Notes under the pieces: model-generated | What the model was told of the DNA's origin: nothing | The model's input: the letters and a program-made list of their open reading frames with translations, nothing else | Databases searched by the model: none | In this document: positions 1-10,862 of the stretch, one piece after another | How positions within the stretch are numbered: the stretch's first letter is position 1 | Layout of the letters: each line of letters begins with the position of its first letter | From: Agarophyton chilense | Taxonomy: Eukaryota > Rhodophyta > Florideophyceae > Gracilariales > Gracilariaceae | Assembly: GCA_030374765.1 (NCBI GenBank) | Contig: JARGXX010000080.1 | Coordinates: 744,001-808,000, forward strand | Length of the DNA: 64,000 nt | Reading direction: 5' to 3' | Position numbers and translations under genes: made by a program

Positions 1-2564
1 CTATTCCTGCTGAGCTTGTAGAGAATACCGACGGGCGGGCACCGATTTGGATGAGCAATGAAAACGTACTACTTTTATTTTAAATAATCTACTCTACTTT
101 GAAGAAAGAAATGAAAGCGGAAAAGGAGACCTAGAGTGGAGGCCAAGAACGACGTTGAATTTGGAGCTGAGGCGCTATTGACGAACGTTTTGCAATGCCT
201 AAAGCTACATACGGCATGTTGTCAACGCAAACACATCATCAATTGAATCGATAGATTCCAAAGAATTCTGCCATTTCTAAAGAGCGCCAATCGCTTTAAC
301 CATGCGTATATCTCACGGTCATGGAATGCAGATTGTGGATCATAAAAAAGAAGAAACCGGAAGAGGGTGGAGATGAGGAGATGCGAATGGGACAACATTC
401 CGGAACATAGCCCATTGTCTAACCTCAAGCAAACATATCATTGTCTGATATTCATTTCCGGTCGAGTATCTCCGGAATCTTTTTTACCAACTCGATGACA
501 TGATATTCTTGCCATAGCGGCAGCGAATAGTAGAACGAAGACATTATCCGTACTTTGACTCCTCAACCCACGTGCCACTGGCTAGAAGCAACCTCGAATC
601 AGCTGACAATCATTGTGAACATATCCGCGAAGTCCGTTCGCTCGATTTCGATTCCCGACATGGTCACTGTCTCCTCCCTTCATCCATTACAGATGGTCCA
701 TCTCCAATCGCTGGTCACTGGCCATACCTTTGGGGCAGGTGGACCTCAAGACTGGATCTGGCCTCCACCGGCTTGAAAATGAAATCCACTGGTTTGCAAA
801 AAATGTTCTGGTCGATACCACATCTTAGGGAGTCTTTTTTATCAATAATAGCGATTGGATTGCTCAACAATTATGCCAGCCGGGATTTTAATTCTTCACA
901 ATCCCACAGTCGACAATTAAGATTCAACGGAGAGCCGATGAAGCATATCGTGTGTTTGCAGCGATGGAAGGAAAGCTCCAACGTGAAATCCAGTTAGCTA
1001 TCGTTCGCTCATGCTCATATGTCACAATGCGGGCTGAAGTCAAGAGTTCACACAAAGTATTGAAAGAACGCAATTCTCTAAATCGTTTTCTACGACCACT
1101 GTGTTTGTCGATCCTTGAAAGTCGCGCAAGAAAAGGAAAGGCAGAAGAGACTACAGTCGCGAAGAAACAGCACTCTGTCCATTATTCAAGGATCCATCCA
1201 GTCCCCATCGCCTGTCTCACGCCTAATTTCGGGGACGTTTATCGCTTATAATTCGACTGTTGGGTGATATTATGGGATTGTAGCCGAGTGTGTCCTGAAA
1301 GACATATACTATGAACTCAAAGCATTACTCGAATATGTATCAATCCATGCAATCTAATTGTCCATGATGTTACCGATGACAAAATGCCAGCTCTAGTACT
1401 GTCACAATTCACATCGCTTTACGGCTATCATTTCACTTCATCCTAACGCTCTCACTCTGCCTCCGATATCGACTGGAGCGATTTCTCGAATTTTCGATTC
1501 TGACACGTGCGCTTCCCGCCACACGATTACTTCTGACTGTTGATGGAAGAAATGCTGACGAACGAAATCGCCCATCTGATACTCGAGAACGAGACAGTGT
1601 ACTTATTTAGTTCCACATGTAGAATCCATTCCTTCCCCGAAACGTGAATACCCTCTCACTCTGCACAGCACTAAGAGGCCACCGAGGTCTACTTACTTTC
1701 AACTTTAAAACTTCTGCTCGAATCGTATCATTGAATCCTAATGCGTCTCCAAAAATTACCGGTGCAAAAGAGATCGCCGTAGAGCGGACAAAGGCTGGGA
1801 CAGAGGCCTGGAAGAGTTTCTGGCCCCGCCACGACTCCTCTCGAGCACAAGGTGTGACATTACCATTGAAAGAAAGGGTATGAAGTAGCTTTGGTTCTTC
1901 TCTTTGGCGAAAATATTTGATATGATAATAGGTTAGCCAGGTATTTTTTATGATTTTGAGTTGCCCTGGTCATCGACAGGAGTGCTTGGTTCCTCCTGTT
2001 TCGTTGAGAATTTGGATACACAAAAGAAAAAAATGGAAAAGAAAGAAAAGATGAACTGATGGTCTTAAGTTGAAGCTGTTCTCACCAGGGTGTCCAGTCT
2101 CGACTGCATTGAAGTTTGGAATTTGAAGAGTGATCCTCGATGAGAGTAATATGGACATGACAAAGTGCCGTTCTTGACTTGTTCGTGACTTTCGTTGCAG
2201 GTGGCAGCTCGAGGTTGAGTGTGGATTGGAGGGCTTGCCCGAGAATGATTCCTTGCTGTAGGTATTCGTCAGGATATCTCCCTCACTCCAATCATTTATT
2301 GGGAAAGACGCGGGGCTCTCTCAAATGAACCTTAGGCGGGTCGCTATTGCTGCTACCAAGAGCGGGTGAAACTAACCCTTCGCACAAGGACACTGTAAGT
2401 TATGTGTGCAGTGCGGAATGACCCGCAACTGTGCTCCCGACACGAATGCACACGTGTCTGAGAGAGAGGAGTACACGTACAGTACTGCTATTTGCGACAA
2501 GTATAATTGGTGCTTGTTAATTTCACTTTTTACATTAGCTCACAAAAGGATGTTGATGCGGCTT
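1..2564. other. Intergenic stretch, no gene recognised
   Basis: Only short overlapping open frames occur here on both strands, the longest about 140 codons at 572-997. None shows a recognisable domain, a codon pattern that stands out, or a good start context. No RNA gene, LTR or terminal repeat was seen. Exons of an unrecognised split gene cannot be excluded. Confidence 0.4.
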
Positions 2565-3411
2565 TCATTGGTGCGCATGAACATGATGATTATGCTGATC
2601 AAGTGGCTGCACGCCGTGGTGATGATGGTGTTCATGATCGTCAGTAAACACAAAGAAAGTAAGAGCCGCAAGTAGAATGAGACCAGCAGCAAGAATAAGA
2701 CGCTCATGTTTTCTAACAGCTGTGCATTCCATGGTTGAGGCTCCCAAAAGAGAAAGTGCCACCAATGCGCAACAAACAGACATGGAAGTGAGGAACAGGA
2801 CAGCCGCGGCAAGCATCACAGTAGAAGGAGCTACAGGCGGCGCCATCAACGTGACGAGTACCGGCATCGAACCCACGCAAGGAGATAATGTAGTTAGCAT
2901 AACAAGAGATATTGCCGCCGTTCGTTGAACAGCCGAAGAATCGCCCTTTTGTACATTTTGTGACTTTGAAAGGGTAGGGAGCTTCTCAGACGATTCGCAA
3001 CATGTAGTCTTTCGTTTCGAAAAGTAAGAATACAGATAGTACAAACCCCACACAAATAACAGCGCACTAGAAAGAACTCGATACTGTTGATGGGAAATAA
3101 ACGCAGCACCGATCCCAGAGATGAGAAGAGAAATAGCTATGGTTGCTGTTACATGCCCGGCGGCGCCTAACGCAGCTTTTCATTTGGCAAAAAGCACAGA
3201 GATAATGTCAGGAAGGCAGAAGACAAATGATGAAAGACACTAAATCCGAGAAGCGTAGCGTACTCAGGAGTAAAGCCTTGCGAACGCTCCAGGAATGTGC
3301 GCGCGCCACTAGAGAATATGGGAGCCAGTGGTTAGGCATTGACATATGTGACGCAGCGACAGCGGCTACGATGGCCAATTGCGGCCATATTGTCTGCGAG
3401 GGCGCATCCAT
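2565..3411 (-). CDS. NicO/UreH-like nickel or cobalt permease, two exons
   Basis: Predicted multi-pass membrane protein of 252 residues, likely a Ni2+/Co2+ transporter of the NicO/UreH type. Exon 1 is 3264-3411 (start ATG at 3411) and exon 2 is 2565-3175. Unspliced, the frame is cut by stops. Removing a GT-AG intron at 3176-3263 joins the N-terminal motif SHMSMPNHWLPYSLVARAHSW directly to LLTALGAAGHVTATIAISLL, and the exons total 759 bases, a multiple of three. The PNHWLP...ARA and G-x-x-GHV motifs fit the family. A second set of membrane segments follows (LSPCVGSMPVLVTLM onward). The C-terminus has a run of five His and several more, a common metal-binding tail in such transporters. The N-terminus is short, so an upstream exon or targeting peptide may be missing. 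The family call rests on motif recall, and the substrate is inferred. Confidence 0.55.
3176..3263 (-). other. Spliceosomal intron (88 bp) in the permease gene
   Basis: The minus strand reads GTACGC at the 5' end (from 3263) and AAAAG at the 3' end (to 3176). Splicing falls inside a codon (CTC CTG A | CT GCG), making Thr, and fuses two conserved stretches of one membrane-protein family. Without splicing, all three frames stop across this interval. Confidence 0.6.
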
Positions 3412-4483
3412 GTTTTTGCACTGCAGTGATGATGGGAGTTATCCTTGCAGTTTTCTGGACGAAGATGGGTGCAATGTTCAGTGCGGAACGCGGAAAACTT
3501 CCCCCACGGCGATGTGCGCTCTCCTGAATCATCATCATGCATGATGCCTTGTCCGCTTAAATTGGAGCCGGCCGGCTGAGGAGGGCTGTCCTCGGCTTTC
3601 ACCAGACTGTAAGCACACGGGGGTTTCAAGCTCCTTACACAAGCCGGCTCTGAGATCCAAAGCGGGGGAAAGCCGATCTACTGGTTAGTCGGCGAGCTTT
3701 GGCCAGGCGGGAAACTCTAGCTACCACGTTTGGGTGCGTCGGCCGATAGAGCCGGCGGCGATTGTGATGATCAGAGAGGGCGAATGATGTGGTGCAGGTG
3801 AAACACGACTTGGACCATTGCGGTTGTTCGGCCTTCGAAGTCTTTACGTTTAATGCTCTAGCGCACTAGCGTTCTGTCACGAGAAAGGTAAGCCATGAAA
3901 ACGTCCTTCTTCCTGACGCAGTGGAATGATGACTGTTCGACGGTATCCGATAGCCATTCACCTTACTTGGCACACGTTGTAGAAAACAACGAACGCAACT
4001 GTGAGGGTCTGACCAACGCATCTGCGATTCGAATGACTTGTGGCCCGATTGGCGTTTGGGTACTGACTGAATCGCTGGCCATGTGCTTTGTATGCTAGGT
4101 ATTGCTTGCGCGTCTCGGTGCTCGAGGCACGCGAACAAGATGCTCGTTTATGCTTCGTTTGCGTGAGCGACCACACAAGTCCCGTTGTGTCGCCTCTGCT
4201 GATGGCATGCTTTTTTTAATCTTTGGGGTGTATTTTATTTCGTTGTGCTGTGTGAGAAAGCGCGACATTCCGCGCGCCGCTGCCTTACCCCTTCGCGCCT
4301 ACGATTTCTTTTCGTGTGTGCATTGACGGGATTTAGATTCTTCTTTTGCGCTCAAGAAGCTCTTGGAAGCCGAGAGAGACAACGACCAGAGGGAGTTCAT
4401 GATCTGTGTTTGCTGGATATTGTCTTCGTATGTCGCTTTCGTTATCAACCCCGTCTGTTCATTCGCACTCGCAACTGACGACC
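3412..4483. other. Intergenic stretch upstream of the bHLH gene
   Basis: Divergent spacer between the permease start (minus) and the bHLH start (plus), so promoters of both are expected here. Short frames only. A T-rich patch lies at about 4209-4240. No TATA box or other element could be assigned with confidence. Confidence 0.35.
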
Positions 4484-5473
4484 ATGTCGAACACTAGAGC
4501 ACCCTCCTCACCTCAAACTCCACCGCCAGCATTCGATGAAGATGACGACGACGCCTCACTTCCAGAGCAGAATGACTTCGATCCCACAGATGATGAATCT
4601 CATCACTCCTACTTCCCAAACGCCGAATCGTCCTCACGACCTTCGCAATCGCGACCTCAACGTTCTTCAGATGCTCCAACTGAAGTGACCGCACAGCCGG
4701 AGAATCAATCGGTTACTTCCGGCCATGCCTCTCCCACTCAACAGCGTCGAAATCATCACAACACGCATACGAGACGTTGCCGTGCACGTCTGAATAATCG
4801 CTTTGATACCCTGAATAACATGCTACCTCGCTCACCCACCGTGGAAGTAAAACACAAGGTACATATTCTAGACCATGCCGTATCAGCCTTGCAACACATG
4901 CACCAGGAAAATGCAAACCTTGAACTTTTCCTCGCCATGCGTTCAAAACACAAACTCGTTGCCTGGGTCGATTCTTATGTCATCTCGGCAACTACTGTTC
5001 AAGCCGCACTTAGCCCTCTCATCGATCTCATCAGCCAAACCGGATCTTGGCCTTACGCTGAAGTTTGGCGGACAGATCCACCGAACATGTCTTTGGTACA
5101 TACCAAATTGCGAGGAAGTTCCATGCAATACCCAGCTCTGAGCACTCTTGCGCGTTTTTCCGCAGCGCAACATCAGTTTCCAATTGCATCTGATTTCACA
5201 GGACGTTCGTTTGAAACTCGTGCTCCGTTTTGGACTTCCTCTCCTACCCAACTGTGCCAAGTTGTTAATCGGGCACAGCTTATGGCTGCTGCCCGACTGC
5301 GTTGTGCGTTTTCTGTTCCAGTACCGGTAGCTGGTGAAATCCCTTTCGTGCTGTCGTTTTATGATGTTAGACAACGTGATCGGGATGCCGCTCAACTTCA
5401 TTCTGCAGCGTTTGCAGCTGTTTGTGTCGGAAACGCTTGGGCTGCCAAACAAGCTGATGCGGTGGCATCGTAA
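4484..5473 (+). CDS. bHLH transcription factor with GAF-like C-terminal domain
   Basis: Predicted 329-residue nuclear regulator. The frame is open from 4406, but that codon is GTG. ATGs lie at 4430 and 4484, and 4484 is chosen for its ACCATG context. Residues 1-85 are Ser/Pro/acidic and look disordered. A basic helix-loop-helix follows: basic region around HNTHTRRCRARLN, helix 1 RFDTLNNMLP, loop, helix 2 VKHKVHILDHAVSALQHM. The usual Glu that reads the CA of an E-box (H-N-x-x-E-R) is Thr here. Helix 2 runs into a short coiled stretch. The last ~180 residues resemble a GAF sensor fold: WPYAEVW, then an aromatic/Arg-rich middle, then RCAFSVPVPV and PFVLSFYD strands. The GAF call is by pattern only. 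The binding site and ligand are unknown. Confidence 0.7.
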   Translation: MSNTRAPSSPQTPPPAFDEDDDDASLPEQNDFDPTDDESHHSYFPNAESSSRPSQSRPQRSSDAPTEVTAQPENQSVTSGHASPTQQRRNHHNTHTRRCRARLNNRFDTLNNMLPRSPTVEVKHKVHILDHAVSALQHMHQENANLELFLAMRSKHKLVAWVDSYVISATTVQAALSPLIDLISQTGSWPYAEVWRTDPPNMSLVHTKLRGSSMQYPALSTLARFSAAQHQFPIASDFTGRSFETRAPFWTSSPTQLCQVVNRAQLMAAARLRCAFSVPVPVAGEIPFVLSFYDVRQRDRDAAQLHSAAFAAVCVGNAWAAKQADAVAS

Positions 5474-6683
5474 TGTGTTGCTACTAGTGTTCATGTGTGC
5501 ATCTGTACAAGGGTGCGTCCACTTTAAATCCCGGGAGAGTCGATGTTTTCTTTTCTATTCTAATGGTTCATATCAACGCTTACATCTTCTGCATCTCCCG
5601 CGGATGTTGTTTTTTTTTAATTTGCTTGCCGGTCTGTCGTAAATGAATGTAAATGCTTTGTACAAAGAAGCGGATTGTGTTTCTTGTTCGTGTTGAATTT
5701 ACGCGTAACGAAGAATTGCATAGACTGCACTTTTGCTGTTGTTTCACTCTTTTTCAACGTCGATCATCGTACCGACCCTTCCGGTACTACTGCGAGTCAC
5801 AATCTGCGACGCTCGTAACACTAGCTCATCTCTGGGGCTGTCACTTCTGTTCTGCCCCGGAAAACGAGAGGATTGCTGTGTCCCCGACACAGAAGCCGTG
5901 GGATAAGCGTTTTCGTGGCATTGCCCCGCACAAGAGCCTCCCATCGGGGACAGAGAAGCTAAAGAAGGCGTTGTGGCCAGTGTTCGTTGTACCAATGGCA
6001 TTCGACTGGATGAGGGATGTCTTCTTCAGCGGCTGATGTCTGCAGAACGGATGAGAGAGATATATATGGACGTGTTCTGTAAGTTGTTGGAGAACCCTGT
6101 TTGTCATCCCAACTGCATTTCTTGGTGCCGAGCTGTGCTACCATCATCACTTGGAAGCTGATTAACGTCATGGTACGCGGTTTGATGGGCCAGTTCGAGC
6201 AAGTATGGCTGAACGTATGTGTTATTCAGGTATTCGCTCGCTGAAGTTTCTTACGCCGCAAATAGATTTGAAATGTCCCCAATACCCTAGCTTTATGGCC
6301 AAGAAAACACACCGGGTATGTGCAGTCAGTTTTCGATCATTATGTCATCAGAAATACTAGCTGGACCAACCCAGTTCTGTTATCCACATGATAGAGTGAA
6401 GACAACTGGCAGGTGAACTGTGGAATGTTCTTGGCCAGGAGCTCCGAATCACAGTGGAAGCGGAGCGGAGAGTCCCGCCTAATGATCATTTCTCGAAGCA
6501 AAGTTGCGGGACGGACAAGTTGGCCATATGCGAGCGGGCCGTGCTTTTCCTTTCATAACAAAAACCACGATCTACGAAGGTTGCGAAGAGTGTCATAAAA
6601 AGCCAAACGAAAGCCACTAATGTGCTCTTGAACACACTCCCTTTCTGCCTCCTGCTTGCATATCTTCCAAAGAACAGCACTTG
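5474..6683. other. Intergenic stretch, nothing recognised
   Basis: Frames up to 127 codons (5653-6036) occur but show no domain or recognisable composition. A T-run near 5610 may belong to the 3' end of the bHLH transcript. No repeat was identified. Confidence 0.35.
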
Positions 6684-7250
6684 ATGCAAAGTCCCTCATA
6701 TCCTTCCCAACCAACCTCAATGCCAACTATCAAACCAAGTGAGATGACAAAATCAACGGATTGGAAAGATGTAGCTCGTCTTTTCTATGACTTTGAAAGC
6801 GGTGAAATTTATCCTCTGGCTCATTCTGGTGCTATCAGTGAGGTAGCGATTCAAATGGGGATTTGTGCTCGTCTATTTCAAAATGGATTTGAGGAAGATG
6901 CAAACGTTGTCTGGCAGCGCATGGTGTCTCACGAAACTGGCGAAGAGCATTGCTGGGAGCGTAATCAAGAGTCGCCAATTTTGGATGATTCGTTTCAAGA
7001 AGGTCGCCGCCTCACAGCAACGATGAACACATCATTTGAACAGTTAACAACCCTTCGCGACGAGCCGGTTCCGAAGAAGTCACTTCAAGCATCAGAGGGA
7101 ACGAAAGATAACGCCAAACAGTTCCTTGAGTATCAACAGACGTCAGAGCTCAGTGAGTTCGACTTGTTCGGGACGGAAAGATCTGCGGAACGAGAGACGA
7201 CGTTACGGACAGTCGATTTGAATACTCATTCACGAATGGACGTTGGTTAG
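6684..7250 (+). CDS. Hypothetical acidic protein, 188 aa
   Basis: Single open frame from ATG 6684; the frame can be extended only by a TTG just upstream. Family not recognised. Residues about 25-95 (DWKDVARLFYDFESGEIYPL ... GICARLFQNGFEEDANVVW) look folded, with alternating aromatic and Ala/Gly residues as in short helical repeats. The remainder is Ser/Thr/Glu-rich and probably disordered. No signal peptide or membrane segment. It lies tail-to-tail with the cyclo-ligase gene, about 210 bases apart, so the two do not share a promoter. The length and steady composition argue for a real gene, but no function can be given. Confidence 0.5.
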   Translation: MQSPSYPSQPTSMPTIKPSEMTKSTDWKDVARLFYDFESGEIYPLAHSGAISEVAIQMGICARLFQNGFEEDANVVWQRMVSHETGEEHCWERNQESPILDDSFQEGRRLTATMNTSFEQLTTLRDEPVPKKSLQASEGTKDNAKQFLEYQQTSELSEFDLFGTERSAERETTLRTVDLNTHSRMDVG

Positions 7251-7461
7251 ACCAGCTGACGTTCATTGTTACTGAATACGACCGCTCTCGGGGTTCACTT
7301 CGCTCCGGAGTTCAGGACGTTGTGAATAGCCGTTGCCTGTACATAAGGGTGGTGATGAAAGCAATTGAGCTCAGCAGAAGAGATTAAGCTGTTTGGGCTT
7401 CTCTGTGTCGTCTTCGCGTACAATGAGTCAAAACTGACTCAAAGCAGAAACCAAAGCACAA

Positions 7462-8088
7462 TTATGACTCTTCTTGACCTCCATTTTCGAACATGACTTC
7501 GTCCATGAGCCAATCGAAATCGTCAGTAGGAACCATATCTACCATTTGCACAGAAAGGGCTAGCGATATTAGATGCGGCATACTTTCGGAAGATTTGGAA
7601 TATGACGACAAATACTTATCGTAAAAGCCCATTCCCTGTCCACAGCGACGACCCAGTGCATCGAATGCTACCCCTGGAACAACAACGATGTCAAGTTGAA
7701 CATCTCCCGGAGCTTGCAGTCGTCCTTCCTCAAATGGCGGTTCGCGGATTTTCCAAGAGTTTGGATGCCAGGAGTTCAATTCGGCCATACTTTTGCATTC
7801 TAACATAATCATAGTGTGGCTCTCCTTCGAAACGACTCTGGGTAGAAAAACTTGCTTCGTATCGTTAAAGGCTTTTGTAATAAGAGAGATGGTGTTGAAC
7901 TCATATGGCATTGGGGCATACAATGCGAGAGACGAGGCATTTCGGTATACAGTGGATTCTGTGAATCGTTTGATAACGCGTAAGCTCTCTTGATCTACGG
8001 CAGATTGTGAAAGTGATCGCAGGGCTGATCGGATTCGGCTTCTAAGTTCTTTCTTAAGAAGCCTGGTGGCATCTGGGCCGTTCTTCAT
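7462..8088 (-). CDS. 5-formyltetrahydrofolate cyclo-ligase (MTHFS)
   Basis: ATP-dependent enzyme that converts 5-formyl-THF (folinic acid) to 5,10-methenyl-THF, returning stored folate to one-carbon metabolism. The protein is 208 residues from ATG 8088 (a TTG lies five codons upstream), within the family's usual 180-230. An N-terminal Arg/Lys helix (KKELRSRIRSAL) precedes the substrate region. FLPRVV and the SWKIREP segment match the family. The diagnostic motif VVVPGVAFDALGRRCGQGMG, then FYDKYL, forms the nucleotide/folate site. The C-terminus has FDWLMDEVMF in place of the usual D..vD.vvT. It has no introns or breaks. No transit peptide is evident, so a cytosolic location is likeliest. Its upstream side faces a long AT-rich spacer. 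Confidence 0.9.
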   Translation of the reverse strand: MKNGPDATRLLKKELRSRIRSALRSLSQSAVDQESLRVIKRFTESTVYRNASSLALYAPMPYEFNTISLITKAFNDTKQVFLPRVVSKESHTMIMLECKSMAELNSWHPNSWKIREPPFEEGRLQAPGDVQLDIVVVPGVAFDALGRRCGQGMGFYDKYLSSYSKSSESMPHLISLALSVQMVDMVPTDDFDWLMDEVMFENGGQEES

Positions 8089-9721
8089 TGTTCGGGACTG
8101 CAATATTCGCGATGCTCACTTTTCAACTCTAAACCACAGCCACAGTCAACTTTTTTCTGAGTCGTGCAGGAGATTTTAAGGCACAAACGAAGAGAATTGA
8201 TGGGTTCCTGAAAAGCCTTCGCAGCCCTTCGAAGTGGCCGTTGTGCGTATACAGTAACCTTCTCAGCTTTAATTGAAACTCCTAAGAGGCCATAATTACA
8301 ACATCGATAGATTATCCAAACTTTGTCAGTATTCCTAACTTTTTGGGCCTAGATGTCGTCCACACTCTCTTCTTCTCTTGCATCAACCTCCTACACAAGT
8401 CTGTCTGCTTTGGAATAATTTTGACTTGATTCGGAAAACATGGGTTTCTTGACGCCAGAAAGCAATATCGCAGACTTTGTACTGGGCCCATTCACGCTCA
8501 TTATGTCTGTTATACCTCTCCACCTCTTGCTGAATGGTGTCTTTTGAGCTCTCTCAAAATCTCTTTTCCAACACTAGCTGACCTTTTTTTTTTTTTGTAG
8601 GTTTTGGCCTTAGTAGATGCATATTAAGCCTTAGACATATTTTCATCCTGTGAATGAAGTAAAGTTCCTTCACCTCTCATAACACTAAATTTTCAGCCTT
8701 TCTAACTTCATCGTTTAGCGTTTTCCAACACTTAAGCTTGTTGCGTTCCCGGATACTATCTTTTTTACTTAGGTGTAAATGAGTCTAGTTTATTCGTTCT
8801 ATTTTAACTAGATCCGACAGTAGATCAGTGTTTAAAACAGGCCACGAATACAAAGATGAACTATTACCACTAGAATAGATAGAATTCGATTTTATATCAA
8901 ATATTTGAAAAAAAGGTGCCTTTGTCGTCCAAAATCATAGCATTTTCACGGAATCAAAGAATTATCTTCGCAGAGCTGTACAATTTTTGTCTGGATAACT
9001 ATGTCAGGATATCTTCTCTAGGCACAGATCGAAAAAGACAAATGACTGGATTTTATTGGGTTTATGACGCGCCTGGATTGGAGACATGAAAAACGTGGAC
9101 TGAATTATTTTGGCAAACATGAAGAATATCAATTGTTTGCTGCGCTGGTTTTCACCCCGTCAAATAGGTGTCGTATTTTAAAACGCAGTTGCGACACAAG
9201 TTTTATTTTATTAACAACAATATGCGTAAAAAGCAGAAGAGTAATGATTCGCTTTATCAATACAGTCCATAATAGCTTCAAAAAGCGGTAGGTTCTTGTA
9301 AATCTTTAAGCGATTTTTCGTACATGCCACACACAACTTCACTGTAGCATGGCAGTCCATTGCCAAGGTAGGCTAATAAAAATCTCTTTCTAAACTCATG
9401 AACAACTTCGTTCTCTCTGGAAAACGAAAATTTTTGCTGTAGTACAGCAAATGGAATGCTTGATTCTTAAAGACGTGTCAAACCAAAATTAGATCATGAT
9501 TTTTGACACTTTTTCACAGTGTTCCTCGTGAAACGAATAGAAAACAGAGAAAATACCGCCCGATAAGACGAAAGCGCATCGAAGAGCAAACCATTTCGGT
9601 ATGGTGCTCGTTAAAAAGCTCGGTGCACGAGATTTGCTCTAAATGGTCTTGAGATTAAGTATCTTCCATTTTAAGGATAAGTTTTGCATCCAAATATTCA
9701 GCAAGTGTTATTTGTGCTTCT
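8089..9721. other. AT-rich intergenic spacer
   Basis: Low GC with several A/T runs (for example a T-run near 8584-8600) and no open frame above about 75 codons. No transposon protein, terminal repeat or RNA gene was seen. It ends where the 5' LTR of element A begins. The last bases are not similar to the flank on A's other side. Confidence 0.4.
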
Positions 9722-10635
9722 TGTACGGCAACGCCCACTTAGGGGATACTTGAAGATGCAACTCATAGAATGAGGATTGAACCTTCCGAGGGTTATGATT
9801 ATGATCCCCTCTATGGTGTGCTGAGGTGGCACTGTTTTCTGGTTATATTTCGCCTATAAGGGAAAATTCGGATGGCCCATGGTTGGATTGGCCCCGTGAT
9901 ACACGTGGCTTAATTTTGGCACCGAATTTCGGATATTTGTTAGAACTTTGGATTTTTGGGCCCTGGCAGTGGGATCTCCACGTGTATGGCCCTGAGCAGG
10001 TGTGCACTACTGTAGAGTTTAGTTAGTGGGCCTTACTTAGGGAGGCGAGATCTGACAGTCCGAGCTCAGAGTAAATGACAACCAAGGTTGGTCTTCGATA
10101 CCTTTAGAGGTTCTTCGTCGCCATCGTTTCGGCCTTACAACCCGGAACGGGCTCTGGTTAGCAACGCCTGCGTAGGGACACGACTCCTCTTGGAGAGTGC
10201 CCACGTTTGGGTTCCGTGCAACCACCCCCTTGGGACCGCTCAGACGACCTGCGTGCACGATACCCCGTGGGGGTTCTGCTTACTTGTTGCGTGCTTTTTG
10301 TGTTTCCTTTCGAGGACAGGTTTTCGCCCCTGTATTGGGTTTCTTTTGTTGCTTCGCCCCTTTTCTGGTTCTCGGGTCCGGTGCCTGTTAGTGCCCGACC
10401 CTCGCCCCGTTTTTCCTCTTCGCCGGATTTTCCCCCATTCTTTGGGATACCCATACCCATTCCCGATCCAACGGTTTCTACCCCTCACCTCCGTCGGTAC
10501 TGCCGGAATCCCCTGTGGGAGTTACACCCCACACTACGGGTGGAACGGAGGGCTCTGTCTCTGAGTCTGCCTCTTCCAGGGAGCAAGGCTTCGAACACCT
10601 TGACAGCACTTCCCGTCGCCGGTTTTTGCTCCACA
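9722..10635 (+). repeat. 5' LTR of element A
   Basis: Direct repeat of 20593-21506 at a constant offset of 10871. Starts TGTA and ends CCACA, with the usual TG...CA termini. Small frames inside it are not genes. It should hold the promoter of the genomic transcript. No TATA box could be assigned with confidence. Confidence 0.9.
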
Positions 10636-10637
10636 AG

Positions 10638-10651
10638 TGGTCTCCCGACTT
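10638..10651 (+). other. Primer binding site of element A
   Basis: TGGTCTCCCGACTT begins two bases after the LTR. TGG would pair with a tRNA CCA end. The same 14 bases occur just inside the 5' LTR of the divergent element B (39951-39964, minus), which supports a shared primer tRNA. The tRNA was not identified. Confidence 0.7.
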
Positions 10652-10862
10652 AAAAGCCGTTCTCGGACTTTTGGGTTGGTCATCCACGTGTTGGAATATC
10701 TCTTGGAAGAGGAAGCACCGTCGTGAAGATTTGTTGTAGTGGTCCCCTTTGGAAAGGGTGGAATTGGTTTTTATTTTTGTTTTGTGTTACGTCATCCGTT
10801 CTCCGGGAATCTCGTGATCGAATTTCATCGTTACCCCGAATCGTCGGTGTCGTGTCTGCAGC

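Noticed and set aside
572-997. 141-codon frame as a gene
   Set aside because: Overlaps another frame of similar length (555-776), has no good start context and no recognisable domain.
10037-10687. Many overlapping frames of 60-160 codons in LTR A, repeated at 20908-21560
   Set aside because: They are identical in both LTRs, occur in several frames and on both strands at once, and are Pro/Arg/Ser-rich. They are chance frames in a GC-rich LTR.
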